From assembly GCA_051878835.1 (NCBI GenBank), contig JBJEKW010000095.1, positions 1 through 64,000 of the forward strand: DNA of 64,000 bases, in the 5' to 3' direction. The position numbers and the translations under genes are program-made. Below the pieces are notes generated by a model. That model saw only the letters and a program-made list of their open reading frames with translations. It searched no databases and was not told the DNA's origin. This document shows positions 7,398-15,854 of this stretch, one piece after another. Position 1 is the first letter of the stretch. Each line of letters begins with the position of its first letter. The DNA is from Olsenella_K sp051878835 (GTDB taxonomy: Bacteria > Actinomycetota > Coriobacteriia > Coriobacteriales > Atopobiaceae).

Positions 7398-8999
7398 CTA
7401 TGCGCTGACGGTGGTAACGTCCAGCAGGCTGAGGCCCGTGGTGCCGATGCCCTGGAAGCCCTTCAGCTTGGTCCCGCTGGGGCTGGGGTTGTCGCGCCAC
7501 GAGGCGGTCGTGGTCGGGACGTGCAGCACCGGGTACAGGACCGCGTTGTCTGCCAGGATGTCGAAGCACGCGTTCCACGTCTGCTGCTGTTGGTCGCCGC
7601 TTTGGGCCAGCGCCTGGTCCATGAGGGCGCGCAGCTGCTGGCACTCGGCGGAGCTCCCCCACGGGCAGCGCTTCTGCATCCACACGTCGTCGCCGTACCA
7701 CCAGCGCATCAGCAGGTCGGGGTCGTTGCCGAAGCACGATGGGTCGCCTGGCGCCAGCAGGAGGTCGTAGTCGCCGCCGCCGTCGATGCCGTCGTAGATG
7801 GACGTCGCCACGTCCGTGGTCACGCTGACGCTGAAGCCCAGCGACTCCAGGTCGGTCTTCACCTGCGACGCCATGGCCATGACCTGCTCGTTGTCGGTGG
7901 TCAGAAGCAAGACGTCCCCCGGAGTGATGCCGGACTGGGCCAGCAGGTCCTGTGCCTTCTGGGCGTCGTGCTGGTAGACCGTCGAGGCCTGGTGGAAGTT
8001 CGGGTGCGCCTGGGGCAGAAAGCCCAGCGGCACCTCCGCCAGCCCCGCGAAGTCGTCGCTGACCATGCTGTCCGTGTCCAGGGCGTACATGACCGCCTGG
8101 CGAACCAGCTTGTTGTCCCAGGGCGACTTGCGGACGTTGAACATGATGAAGCGCGTGGCAAAGCCCCACACCGTGTCGATGGAGCAGCCGGAGTTCTCCA
8201 GCTGCGAGATGGCATCGCCCGTGACCATCTCCATCACCAAGGTGTTGCCCTCCTGCTGGGCGGTGGCGCGCGAGGACGCGTCCTTCAGGATCTCGTAGTG
8301 GATCTTTTGGTCGTTGGCGGGGTGTCCCCCGTTGTAGTTGGGGTTCGGCACCAGGTCGATGGAGGCATCGCTGATGGAGTCGTACATCCAGGGACCCGAC
8401 CCCACGGGCTTCTGCGACATGTCGTCGGCGGAGGCGTCGGCCGGCGTCACGCGCACGATGGACAGGCGCTCCTTCAGGAGCGAGAAGTTCGGCACGGTGG
8501 TGGTGACGACCACGGTGGCGTCGTCCTTCTTTTGCACGGAGGCGATGGGCGCCAGCATGGGAGCGTACAGGCCGCCCTGCGCCGCGGCGCGCTCGAAGGA
8601 GCTCACGACGTCGTCTGCCACCACCGAGCCGCCGTCCGAGAACTTGGCGTCCTCGCGCAGCGACACATCGTACGTGGTCTCCGTCGTCTGCACCGGGTCG
8701 CTGGCAGCCAGCTCGTAGAACGTGGAGTAGTCGTGTCGGTCCAGGCCGTACAGCCCCTCTACGACCTGCCAGTTCGTGCCCAACGCCAGGGCCGACGAGG
8801 TCGTGGCGGGGTCGAAGTCCTGGCCGGAGTAGGCGACGCCGGCCGTGATGGTGCCACCGCCCTCGGTGCCGCCCTTCACGTTCGTGGAGGTGGGCGTGGT
8901 GCCCGAGCTGCTGCCGCAGCCCGCAAGCGCCAGCGCAGCCAGGGCCGCCTCGCCTGCCATGCCAACAAACGAACGACGAGACAGGCCAGGACCCCTCAT
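7398..8999 (-). CDS. ABC-transporter substrate-binding lipoprotein, family 5 (peptide/nickel/sialate type)
   Basis: This is an extracytoplasmic binding protein of the DppA/OppA family (SBP_bac_5). The 533-residue protein begins with a Tat lipoprotein signal (SRRSFVGM, hydrophobic core, LALAGC). It then has the family pattern: a VEGLYGLD-type N-lobe, DAKFSDG followed by VVADDVVSSFERA, GSGPWMYD, NPNYNGGHPANDQKIHYEI, and MFNVRKSPWDNKLVRQAVMYALD. The ATG at 8997-8999 follows GGGGGAG. No permease genes are adjacent. Because nanE follows, the ligand could be sialic acid or an amino sugar, as for the family-5 binding protein SatA (inference); oligopeptides are the default. Confidence 0.88.
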   Translation of the reverse strand: MRGPGLSRRSFVGMAGEAALAALALAGCGSSSGTTPTSTNVKGGTEGGGTITAGVAYSGQDFDPATTSSALALGTNWQVVEGLYGLDRHDYSTFYELAASDPVQTTETTYDVSLREDAKFSDGGSVVADDVVSSFERAAAQGGLYAPMLAPIASVQKKDDATVVVTTTVPNFSLLKERLSIVRVTPADASADDMSQKPVGSGPWMYDSISDASIDLVPNPNYNGGHPANDQKIHYEILKDASSRATAQQEGNTLVMEMVTGDAISQLENSGCSIDTVWGFATRFIMFNVRKSPWDNKLVRQAVMYALDTDSMVSDDFAGLAEVPLGFLPQAHPNFHQASTVYQHDAQKAQDLLAQSGITPGDVLLLTTDNEQVMAMASQVKTDLESLGFSVSVTTDVATSIYDGIDGGGDYDLLLAPGDPSCFGNDPDLLMRWWYGDDVWMQKRCPWGSSAECQQLRALMDQALAQSGDQQQQTWNACFDILADNAVLYPVLHVPTTTASWRDNPSPSGTKLKGFQGIGTTGLSLLDVTTVSA

Positions 9000-9125
9000 A
9001 GTGCTCCCCCATTCATCGCCATGTCCGCCCCGAGCGCCCAGGGGGGGGCCAGGCGGACAGTCCTCGAGAAAAACGTTCTTCTTCGAATAGTAGAGAAGGG
9101 CGCGCCGGGCGGCAACGCCTGGCCG

Positions 9126-11252
9126 CTAGTCAGCGGAACCTTCGGCGTCGTGGGCGGCAGACTTGGCGTCAGGGGCCACGCCGGCCGGCGCGTCAGCGGG
9201 CTCGGGGAGCTTTGGGGCCTGCGGTGAGGCCACCACGTCGGCTGCAGCAGGGTCGCCGTCCTGCTGGGGCTCCACCAGCCTGCCCACCGCCTGGCGCTCG
9301 TCGTCCCAGGCGCGCAGGGCCTCCCAGATGGCCTGCGCGACGGCGTGCGGCACTCCCTTCACCTGCTCGATGTCCTCGGGGCTGGCTGCGCGCAGGCGCT
9401 TCATGGAGCCGAAGTGGCGCATGATGGCGCGCTTGCGCTTGGGGCCCACGCCCTCGATCTCGTCCAGGATGGACACGGTCATCGCCTTGTCGCGCAGCTC
9501 GCGGTGGAACGTGATGGCGAAGCGGTGCGACTCGTCGCGCACCTGCTTGATGAGGTAGAGCGACGCCGAGCCCGACGGCAGCACGATGGGCGTGTCGTCC
9601 CAGGGGACGAACACCTCCTCGTCGGACTTGGCCAGGCCGCAGCACGGGATGTCCAGGCCCAGGCGGTCCAGCTGCTCCATGGCGGCCGTCAGCTGCGGCT
9701 TGCCGCCGTCCAGCACCAGAAGGTCGGGCCGGGACCCGAAGCGCTCGTCGGCCATGGTCTTGGGCCCGTAGCGCCGCGCCAGCACCTCGCCCATGGACAC
9801 GAAGTCGTTCGCCTCCGTGAGGGGCGTCTGAATCTTGAACCGGCGGTACTGACCCTTGTCGGGGCGGCCGTTCGTGAAGACCACCATTGAGGCAACCGTG
9901 AAGTGCCCGTGCAGGGTCGAGATGTCGAAGCACTCGATGCGCATCGGGGGCGCGTCCAGTGCCAGGGCGCTCTCCAGCTGCATGAGGGCCTTGTTCGTGC
10001 GGTCGTCGGCGTAACCGGTGCGCACCATGTAGCGGTTCAGGGCATGGTGCGCGTTCTGTGCGGCCATGTCCAGCAGCTTGCGCTTCTCGCCACGCTGGGG
10101 ACGGTGCAGGCGGCAGGGGTGGCCGCGCTTCTGCGCCAGCCACTCGGCTATGACGTCGGCGTCGGGCAGCTCGATGGTGAGGTCCACCTCGGCGGGGATG
10201 TCGGCGGTCTCGTCGTAGTAGCGCTTCAGGAAGCCCTCCTGCAGCTCGACCTCGTCGACGTCGTTGCCCTTGTCGAGGATGAACTCCACCGTACGGATGG
10301 TAATGCCCTCGCGCACCACGAACACGCAGGCGGCCGAGATGGTCTCCTCGCGGTAGAAGCCAATGAGGTCCAGGCTGACCGGCGTCTGGAACACCACCTG
10401 CTGGCGGTCCTCCAGGCCGTTGATGGCGTCCAGCCGCTGCTTCAGGCGACCCGCGCGCTCGAACTCCAGGTTCGCGGCGGCCTCCTGCATCTGCTGGTTC
10501 AGGTCGTCTATGACCTCGGAGCGCTTGCCCGAGAGGAAGCGCTCCACCTGCTGCACGTGGCGCGCGTACTCCACCGTGTCGATGGCGCCCACGCACACGC
10601 CGGGCCCGCGCCCCACGTGGTAGTCGAAGCAGGGCCTGCCGTTTTGCGCCAGCATGATGTTGGCGACGGCCGCGTCGTCGGGGTTCTTGTCCATCAGGCG
10701 CTTCACGCGGCGCCACTCGGCACACGTGCCTATGCAGATGGGGATGACCTTGCGCAGGGTGTCTATGGTCTCCCGCGCGGCGTGCGCGTCGGTGTAGGGA
10801 CCAAAGTAGCGCGTGCCCTTGCGGTGCTTCTCGCGCGTGTACTTGATGCAGGGGAACACGTCAGACTCGGTCACGGCGATGAACGGGTAGGACTTGTCGT
10901 CGCGGAAGTCCACGTTGAAGTACGGGTGGTACTGGGCTATGAGGTTTCGCTCGAGCACGAGGGCCTCGTGCTCGTTCTCGACCACCACGTAGTCGAAGCT
11001 GCGGACTACCTGCATCATCAGGGGAATCTTCTGGCGGTCGTCCTGCAGGGTGGTGTACTGGCGCATGCGGGCGCGCAGGTTCTTGGCCTTGCCGACGTAG
11101 ATGACCTCGCCCTTGGCGTCCTTCCACAGGTAGCATCCGGGCTGCGTGGGCACGCGGTCGACCTGCTGCGCTATGGAGAGCTGCCCCTCGTCCTCCGGGC
11201 GAGGGGCAGTGGGATGCAGGTCGGGTATGTATCCGGGGTCTCGGATGCTCAT
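9126..11252 (-). CDS. uvrC: Excinuclease ABC subunit C
   Basis: UvrC makes both incisions around bulky DNA lesions in nucleotide excision repair, acting with UvrB. The 708-residue protein has a GIY-YIG nuclease domain (GCYLWKDAKGEVIYVGKAKNLRAR region), a UVR motif (LEFERAGRLKQRLDAI), the RNase H-like endonuclease domain (ECFDISTLHG, VLDGGKPQL, KSDEEVF) and a tandem HhH domain (IEGVGPKRKRAIMRHFGS). An acidic Pro/Ala-rich tail of about 50 residues follows. It lies 3 bp after the ATP-grasp gene, as last gene of the murJ operon, so repair and wall genes are probably co-transcribed. Confidence 0.95.
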   Translation of the reverse strand: MSIRDPGYIPDLHPTAPRPEDEGQLSIAQQVDRVPTQPGCYLWKDAKGEVIYVGKAKNLRARMRQYTTLQDDRQKIPLMMQVVRSFDYVVVENEHEALVLERNLIAQYHPYFNVDFRDDKSYPFIAVTESDVFPCIKYTREKHRKGTRYFGPYTDAHAARETIDTLRKVIPICIGTCAEWRRVKRLMDKNPDDAAVANIMLAQNGRPCFDYHVGRGPGVCVGAIDTVEYARHVQQVERFLSGKRSEVIDDLNQQMQEAAANLEFERAGRLKQRLDAINGLEDRQQVVFQTPVSLDLIGFYREETISAACVFVVREGITIRTVEFILDKGNDVDEVELQEGFLKRYYDETADIPAEVDLTIELPDADVIAEWLAQKRGHPCRLHRPQRGEKRKLLDMAAQNAHHALNRYMVRTGYADDRTNKALMQLESALALDAPPMRIECFDISTLHGHFTVASMVVFTNGRPDKGQYRRFKIQTPLTEANDFVSMGEVLARRYGPKTMADERFGSRPDLLVLDGGKPQLTAAMEQLDRLGLDIPCCGLAKSDEEVFVPWDDTPIVLPSGSASLYLIKQVRDESHRFAITFHRELRDKAMTVSILDEIEGVGPKRKRAIMRHFGSMKRLRAASPEDIEQVKGVPHAVAQAIWEALRAWDDERQAVGRLVEPQQDGDPAAADVVASPQAPKLPEPADAPAGVAPDAKSAAHDAEGSAD

Positions 11253-11255
11253 GGC

Positions 11256-12545
11256 CTACTCGACGTCCGCCTGCTTGCCGTTCGTGTCCCAGACGTACTT
11301 CTTGAACTTCGAGACCTGGCGGTCCCACATCAGGCGCGCCCAGATCTGATGCTTCAGGGTGTCCTTGCTGCAGAACAGCGGCGAGTGGGCCTGGCCCGAG
11401 GAGTACATGGACAGCACCTGGTTGCGCAGGGCCTCGTCGGCCACCGTGCGCTGGACGATCTTCTTTGGGATGAGCGTGTAGACGTAGGGGTCGTACGCCT
11501 CCTGGTAGGGCAGCTCGCGGTGCAGGACCCAGTCCTCCACGATGGGCCTCACGAAGTTCACGCCGCCCAGCGTGACGTAGTAGGTGTTGGCGCCGGGGCG
11601 CGTGTTCACCTCAAAGAAGCGGTACGAGCCGTCGCGCGAGTCGTACTTTATGTCAAAGTTGGCGTAGCCGTGGTAGCCCACGTGCTTCACGAACTTCGTG
11701 GCGTCGTCCACGATCTTCTGGACCTTCTCGCTGAGGATGCACACGGGGTTGCCCAGCGCCAGGGGCGAGTGGTCCTGCAGCACCACCCTGCCGCCGGCCA
11801 CCACGCGCACGTTGCCCTGCGCGTCGGAGAACGTGGTCAGCGAGCGGATGGCGTCGTCGTCGCCGGGCACGAAGTCCTGGACGATGAGCTTGTGGTCGTA
11901 GCCCGAGGAGCGCACGGCGTCGAAGGCGCGCTGCAGCTCGTCGGGGGTCTCTATCTCGTAGATCTTTTTCTTCCCGGGGAACTCCAGGAGATCGTAGGCG
12001 GCAGAGTTCGAGGGCTTGGCGATCAGCGGGTACGGGAACTGGGAGGTGTCCAGCTGATAGTCCTTGTCCGAGCAGTCCAGGTACCACGTGCGCGGGTAGG
12101 CGATGCCCAGCTGGTCGCAGATGCGGTAGAACTCCTCCTTCTGGGTGATGCGGTCCAGGAGGTCAAAGTCGATGTAGGGCACCACGAACCACTGGGAGAG
12201 CTCCTCCTTGTGGGCCGAGATGATGCGCGCGTTCCAGTCGACCGAGCCCTGCAGCAGGCCGCACTTGCCCTGCTGCTCCAGCTGGCGGCCCAGGTTGCAC
12301 AGGTACGGCACGAGGACCGACTCGTCCTCGATGCCCGGCACCAGGCGATACTCGCAGAAGCGGCTGGACGAGGTCACCTTGACGTCGATGCCCGAGATCA
12401 GGATGGGCTTGATGCCGTAGGCCTCGACGAAGCAGCGCGCGTACGAGTACCCCAGGATGGAGGCGCCCACGCACACGGGCTGCAGGTGTTCGCGAAGGTC
12501 GCCCTCGTCGTGAATCAGGGAAAGCGCCTGGGGTTGAGTGCTCAT
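11256..12545 (-). CDS. ATP-grasp ligase, candidate peptidoglycan D-aspartate ligase (Aslfm-like)
   Basis: This 429-residue ATP-grasp protein has an N-terminal pre-grasp domain (CVGASILGYSYARCFVEAYGIKP) and ATP-grasp elements (PLIAKPSNSA, LIVQDFVPGDDD, VAGGRVVLQ, YGHYANFDIKYD-like sequence, and the metal-binding FFEVNTRPGANTYY). Length and the 'A R x F x E A Y G I K P' opening match my memory of the family of E. faecium Aslfm, which attaches D-aspartate to the stem-peptide lysine. It is encoded between a DegT-type enzyme and uvrC, downstream of murJ, which favours a peptidoglycan role. The acceptor and amino acid are inference. Confidence 0.7.
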   Translation of the reverse strand: MSTQPQALSLIHDEGDLREHLQPVCVGASILGYSYARCFVEAYGIKPILISGIDVKVTSSSRFCEYRLVPGIEDESVLVPYLCNLGRQLEQQGKCGLLQGSVDWNARIISAHKEELSQWFVVPYIDFDLLDRITQKEEFYRICDQLGIAYPRTWYLDCSDKDYQLDTSQFPYPLIAKPSNSAAYDLLEFPGKKKIYEIETPDELQRAFDAVRSSGYDHKLIVQDFVPGDDDAIRSLTTFSDAQGNVRVVAGGRVVLQDHSPLALGNPVCILSEKVQKIVDDATKFVKHVGYHGYANFDIKYDSRDGSYRFFEVNTRPGANTYYVTLGGVNFVRPIVEDWVLHRELPYQEAYDPYVYTLIPKKIVQRTVADEALRNQVLSMYSSGQAHSPLFCSKDTLKHQIWARLMWDRQVSKFKKYVWDTNGKQADVE

Positions 12546-12599
12546 GTATGGCTCCTAACTAGCAGGGAAAGTGGTCAAGAAGAGCATCCGCAGCAGCGG

Positions 12600-13793
12600 C
12601 TAGGCCTGGCCGGCGAGCTTCAGGACCGCCTGCGCGATGCCGGCGGTCTGCTCGTCGGAGAGGTCGGTGGGCAGGCAGACGATGCCCTCCGAGATGCGCT
12701 GGGTCTGCGGCCACGCATCGGACGTGGGGTCGTAGCTGAAGGCCGCGGGGTCCAGGGCGCCGGGCAGAAGCAGCGGCCGGTACCACCTGACGGCATAGAA
12801 GCCCAGGCGAGCGATGGCCTGCACCGCCTGGTCGGCCAGCTGGGACGAGCCCAGCACGACGGGATAGCGCAGCAGCGGCTGCTGCGCGCCCAGAACGGCC
12901 GAGGGGACCTCGAGCGCGGGCTGGCCTGCGAAGGCCTGGTTGTACTGGCCCACCCTGGCACGGCGACGCTCCTCGTTCGCGTCCAGGCCCTGCAGCGCCT
13001 GAAGCGCCTCCTGGGCCACCCAGTGCCCTATCTGCTGGGCGGGATGGGGCAGGCGCGCCCGGCGCTCGTCGTCGCTGACGGCGGGCTCGAAGGAGCCGGA
13101 CCTCGTCATCCTGGCGCTGAGCGCGCGCGACATGCCGTGCGGCAGGTGCGCCAGCACGCGAATCTGGTTGCGGTAGCGCTGAGCCGCCGCCTCCAGGGCT
13201 GGGTCCAGCGGAGGCAGGGCCTCGAGGGCGTCTGTAAGCGCCTGGCGCAGCCGTGCGTCCTCCATCCCGGGGTTCACCCAGACGGCACCGCCGAAGCGCG
13301 AGTCGGGCAGCATCTTCTCGATGCCGAACGAGTGCACCGAGACGTCGGCCACCGGCTGGCCCTGGGCGTCGCGCGCCAGGTGCGCCACGCAGTGGGCGTT
13401 GTCCTCCATCACGATGGCGCCCGCGGCGTGCGCCGCGTCGCGCACGGCCTCGTCGTGTGCCACGTCCTGGATGCCGAAGGTATGCTGCAGCATGACGCAG
13501 GCGGCACCGTCCAGGGGCAGCTCCCGGGCACCGCACGAGAGGTTCTGGGGGTCTATGTCGGCATAGACGGGCTGGAGCCCCGCGGTGACGATGGGGTCCA
13601 CCGCCGTGCAGCAGGTGAACAGCTGCGTCACCACGCGGGTGCGGTCGGGCCGCGCCTGACGCAGGGCGTCGAAGGCCGCCTTCATGCCGTAGCGGGCCTT
13701 GAACGCCAGGTGCCAGTCCTCGGCGCTCGTGCCGCTGCGGCGCGCCAGCTCTTCCCTCAGGCGCCACTCGGCGCCGTTCTGGTCGTTGCTCAT
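12600..13793 (-). CDS. DegT/DnrJ/EryC1-type PLP-dependent enzyme
   Basis: The 397-residue protein resembles fold-type I aminotransferases of the DegT/StrS group, which make amino sugars and related building blocks. Visible elements are QLFTCCTAVDPIV followed by GLQPVYADIDPQN, the PLP-binding region MLQHTFGIQD and MEDNAHCV (Asp131), and a likely Schiff-base lysine (Lys160) in HSFGIEKMLPDSRFGGA. The sequence is divergent from standard members. The ATG at 13791-13793 follows AGGAG, 16 bp after murJ. Co-transcription with murJ and the ATP-grasp ligase suggests it prepares a substrate for wall modification; the substrate is unknown. Confidence 0.75.
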   Translation of the reverse strand: MSNDQNGAEWRLREELARRSGTSAEDWHLAFKARYGMKAAFDALRQARPDRTRVVTQLFTCCTAVDPIVTAGLQPVYADIDPQNLSCGARELPLDGAACVMLQHTFGIQDVAHDEAVRDAAHAAGAIVMEDNAHCVAHLARDAQGQPVADVSVHSFGIEKMLPDSRFGGAVWVNPGMEDARLRQALTDALEALPPLDPALEAAAQRYRNQIRVLAHLPHGMSRALSARMTRSGSFEPAVSDDERRARLPHPAQQIGHWVAQEALQALQGLDANEERRRARVGQYNQAFAGQPALEVPSAVLGAQQPLLRYPVVLGSSQLADQAVQAIARLGFYAVRWYRPLLLPGALDPAAFSYDPTSDAWPQTQRISEGIVCLPTDLSDEQTAGIAQAVLKLAGQA

Positions 13794-13809
13794 GCGCTCT
13801 TCTCCTCCC

Positions 13810-15654
13810 CTATGCCGCGCGACGGCTGCCCGGCTTCAGGCGAGCCAGCATGACGCGAACCATGGACGACTCGGGCACCTTCAGAAGCACTGCCAGGCCG
13901 AAGGTCACCACCAGGGCGGGGATGCCCGCCACCACCACGTACACGAGCGCGTGCAGGGCAGAGCCCGAGGGAGCCCCACCGAACGCGCACAGCGCACGGT
14001 AGATGCCATAGCCCACGACGGAGCCGGCGGCCCCCAGCGCCAGCGAGCGGATGCAGCTGACGACGACGGCGCGCAGGCCCAGGTGGCCGAACTTGTGCCT
14101 GATGTGCGCGAAGGCGACCACGTCCACGGTCAGAAACACCAGGACGGAGGACAGCGGCACCACCATGAGGCCGAACACCGGAGTCAGGAACAGGCAGGCC
14201 AGCACCTGCAGCGCACCGCCCACGACGTTGGCCGCGGCATACACGTACATGTGGCGCAGCGCCGAGCAGGCCTTCTGCAGGTAGGTGCACACGCCGTAGA
14301 TGGGCAGCGAGATGGCCAGCGCGCGCAGGTAGTTTGCGGTCAGCGCGATCTCGTCGGACGAGAACTTGCCCACGGCCATCAGGGTGATGAGCGGCGTGGC
14401 GAACACGATGAGGTACAGCGCGCACGGGTTCAGGAAGAAGAATATCTGCGACGTGCCGCGCGAGACGCCGTTCACGAAGCCCTCGTTGTCCTTCTTTGAC
14501 ATCATGTCGGACAGCTCGGTGAACATGGCCGTCGTGATGGGGATGGCCAGGATGGCGTAGGGCAGCGTGTACCACAGGCGCGAGTAGTATGCGATCGAGG
14601 AGCCGGCGGGCGTCACCGACAGGGCGCTCGACGTCTGGACCGAGGTGGTGACGAACGAGACCACCGTGGTGATGAGGGTCGGAGCGCCGATGGCCAAGGT
14701 CTCCATGAGCGCGTGGTCGTGCAGGTCTATGTGGAACCGCAGCTTGATGCCGTGCTTCTTGAGCGAGGGCACCTGCAGGACCACCTGCACCAGGACGCCC
14801 AGCGGGTTGCCGATGGCCAGCGCCAGGACGCCCAGTGCGGGGTTCGTGTCGGCCACCAGGACATAGATGAAGAACGACGCCGTGCAGATGACGTTGTTGA
14901 AGATCGGGGCGGCGTTGCTCCAGAAGTAGTCGCGCTCGGCGTTCAGGACGCCCGAGAGGATGGACGACAGCGCGTAGAACATGATCTCGATGACAAAGAA
15001 GCGGAAGAAGTACACCGCCAGGTTGAAGTCGAAGTCAGAGTTCGCGCTGAACGACTGCGTCCACACGACCGGTCCGGCAAATATGAAGCCCAGCACCGTG
15101 AGCACGCCCATGAGCAGCATCACGATGGACAGCAGGTTCGACACGTAGTCGTTGGCGCCCTTGCGTCCCAGGCGCTGCTTTACCCCCAGGTAGACGGGCA
15201 GGAACGCCGTCACCAGCAGACCGCCCATGACCAGCTCGTACAGCTGGTTGGGCAGGTTGTTCGCCACGGTGTAGCAGCTGGACATGACCGTGACGCCCAG
15301 AGCGAACGCCTGGCCCCACGTGCGGAAGAAGCCCGTTATGCGGCTGACGATGACCAGCACGCTCATGAGGGCGGCGGAGCGCCCAACGTTCTGCTGGGTC
15401 TGGGCCTCGCTCTGGGTCTCCTGGGAGTCGTCGGGCTTGCCGGGCGCCTGTTGAACGATGGGCCCGTCCTCGCCCTGGGGGCCGTCCGACAGCTGCATGG
15501 CGGTCGTGGCCTCGGCCGTGGTCAGTCCCTCGTCCTCCGGCTGCGCCTGCGCTGGACCAGCCGCCTTTGCTGCATCGGAGCTACGCCCCTGAACCTGGGC
15601 GCTTCCCGTAGAACCCTTGCGGTCTCGCAAATGACGCGGCTGATATCTGCTCAA
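13810..15654 (-). CDS. murJ: Lipid II flippase MurJ (MviN family)
   Basis: MurJ moves lipid II to the outer face of the membrane for peptidoglycan polymerisation. The 614-residue product has a disordered, Gln/Ala/Asp-rich cytoplasmic extension of about 95 residues. Then comes the MOP-fold core with about 14 hydrophobic helices, opening with SRITGFFRTWGQAFALG, ANNLPNQLYELVMGG and AFLPVY, typical of MviN. The likely start is TTG at 15652-15654, supported by GGGGAGG at the right distance; later Met codons (residues 53 or 97) are alternatives. It is the first gene of the murJ–DegT–ATP-grasp–uvrC operon. Confidence 0.9.
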   Translation of the reverse strand: MSRYQPRHLRDRKGSTGSAQVQGRSSDAAKAAGPAQAQPEDEGLTTAEATTAMQLSDGPQGEDGPIVQQAPGKPDDSQETQSEAQTQQNVGRSAALMSVLVIVSRITGFFRTWGQAFALGVTVMSSCYTVANNLPNQLYELVMGGLLVTAFLPVYLGVKQRLGRKGANDYVSNLLSIVMLLMGVLTVLGFIFAGPVVWTQSFSANSDFDFNLAVYFFRFFVIEIMFYALSSILSGVLNAERDYFWSNAAPIFNNVICTASFFIYVLVADTNPALGVLALAIGNPLGVLVQVVLQVPSLKKHGIKLRFHIDLHDHALMETLAIGAPTLITTVVSFVTTSVQTSSALSVTPAGSSIAYYSRLWYTLPYAILAIPITTAMFTELSDMMSKKDNEGFVNGVSRGTSQIFFFLNPCALYLIVFATPLITLMAVGKFSSDEIALTANYLRALAISLPIYGVCTYLQKACSALRHMYVYAAANVVGGALQVLACLFLTPVFGLMVVPLSSVLVFLTVDVVAFAHIRHKFGHLGLRAVVVSCIRSLALGAAGSVVGYGIYRALCAFGGAPSGSALHALVYVVVAGIPALVVTFGLAVLLKVPESSMVRVMLARLKPGSRRAA

Positions 15655-15793
15655 CGTCGCCCTCCCCTTGTAGATTTGAGAACCGAACCATTATACGGTC
15701 AGGCGGTCAGGGGTCGGCGAACCCCCATATGGTCTGCGAATAAGCCGAACGCGAACTCCACGAACCCTACCCCGGCCCACAAGAGTCGGTATG

Positions 15794-15826
15794 AAAAAGG
15801 TGGAGGAGACGCAGGTCTCCCCCACC
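15794..15826 (-). terminator. Terminator of the NlpC/P60 gene
   Basis: Arms GGTGG-A-GGAGAC (15799-15810) and GTCTCC-C-CCACC (15815-15826) pair around a 4-nt loop. Five T residues (15794-15798) follow on the minus strand, about 30 bp past the stop codon. Confidence 0.9.
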
Positions 15827-15854
15827 ATATAGGTCGCGCTTTGAACGCTGGCGC

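Noticed and set aside
9903..13853. Open frame of 1316 codons on the plus strand
   Set aside because: It lies antisense to uvrC, the ATP-grasp gene and the DegT gene; its Val/Leu/His-rich composition is the mirror of GC-rich codons and it has no recognisable domain.
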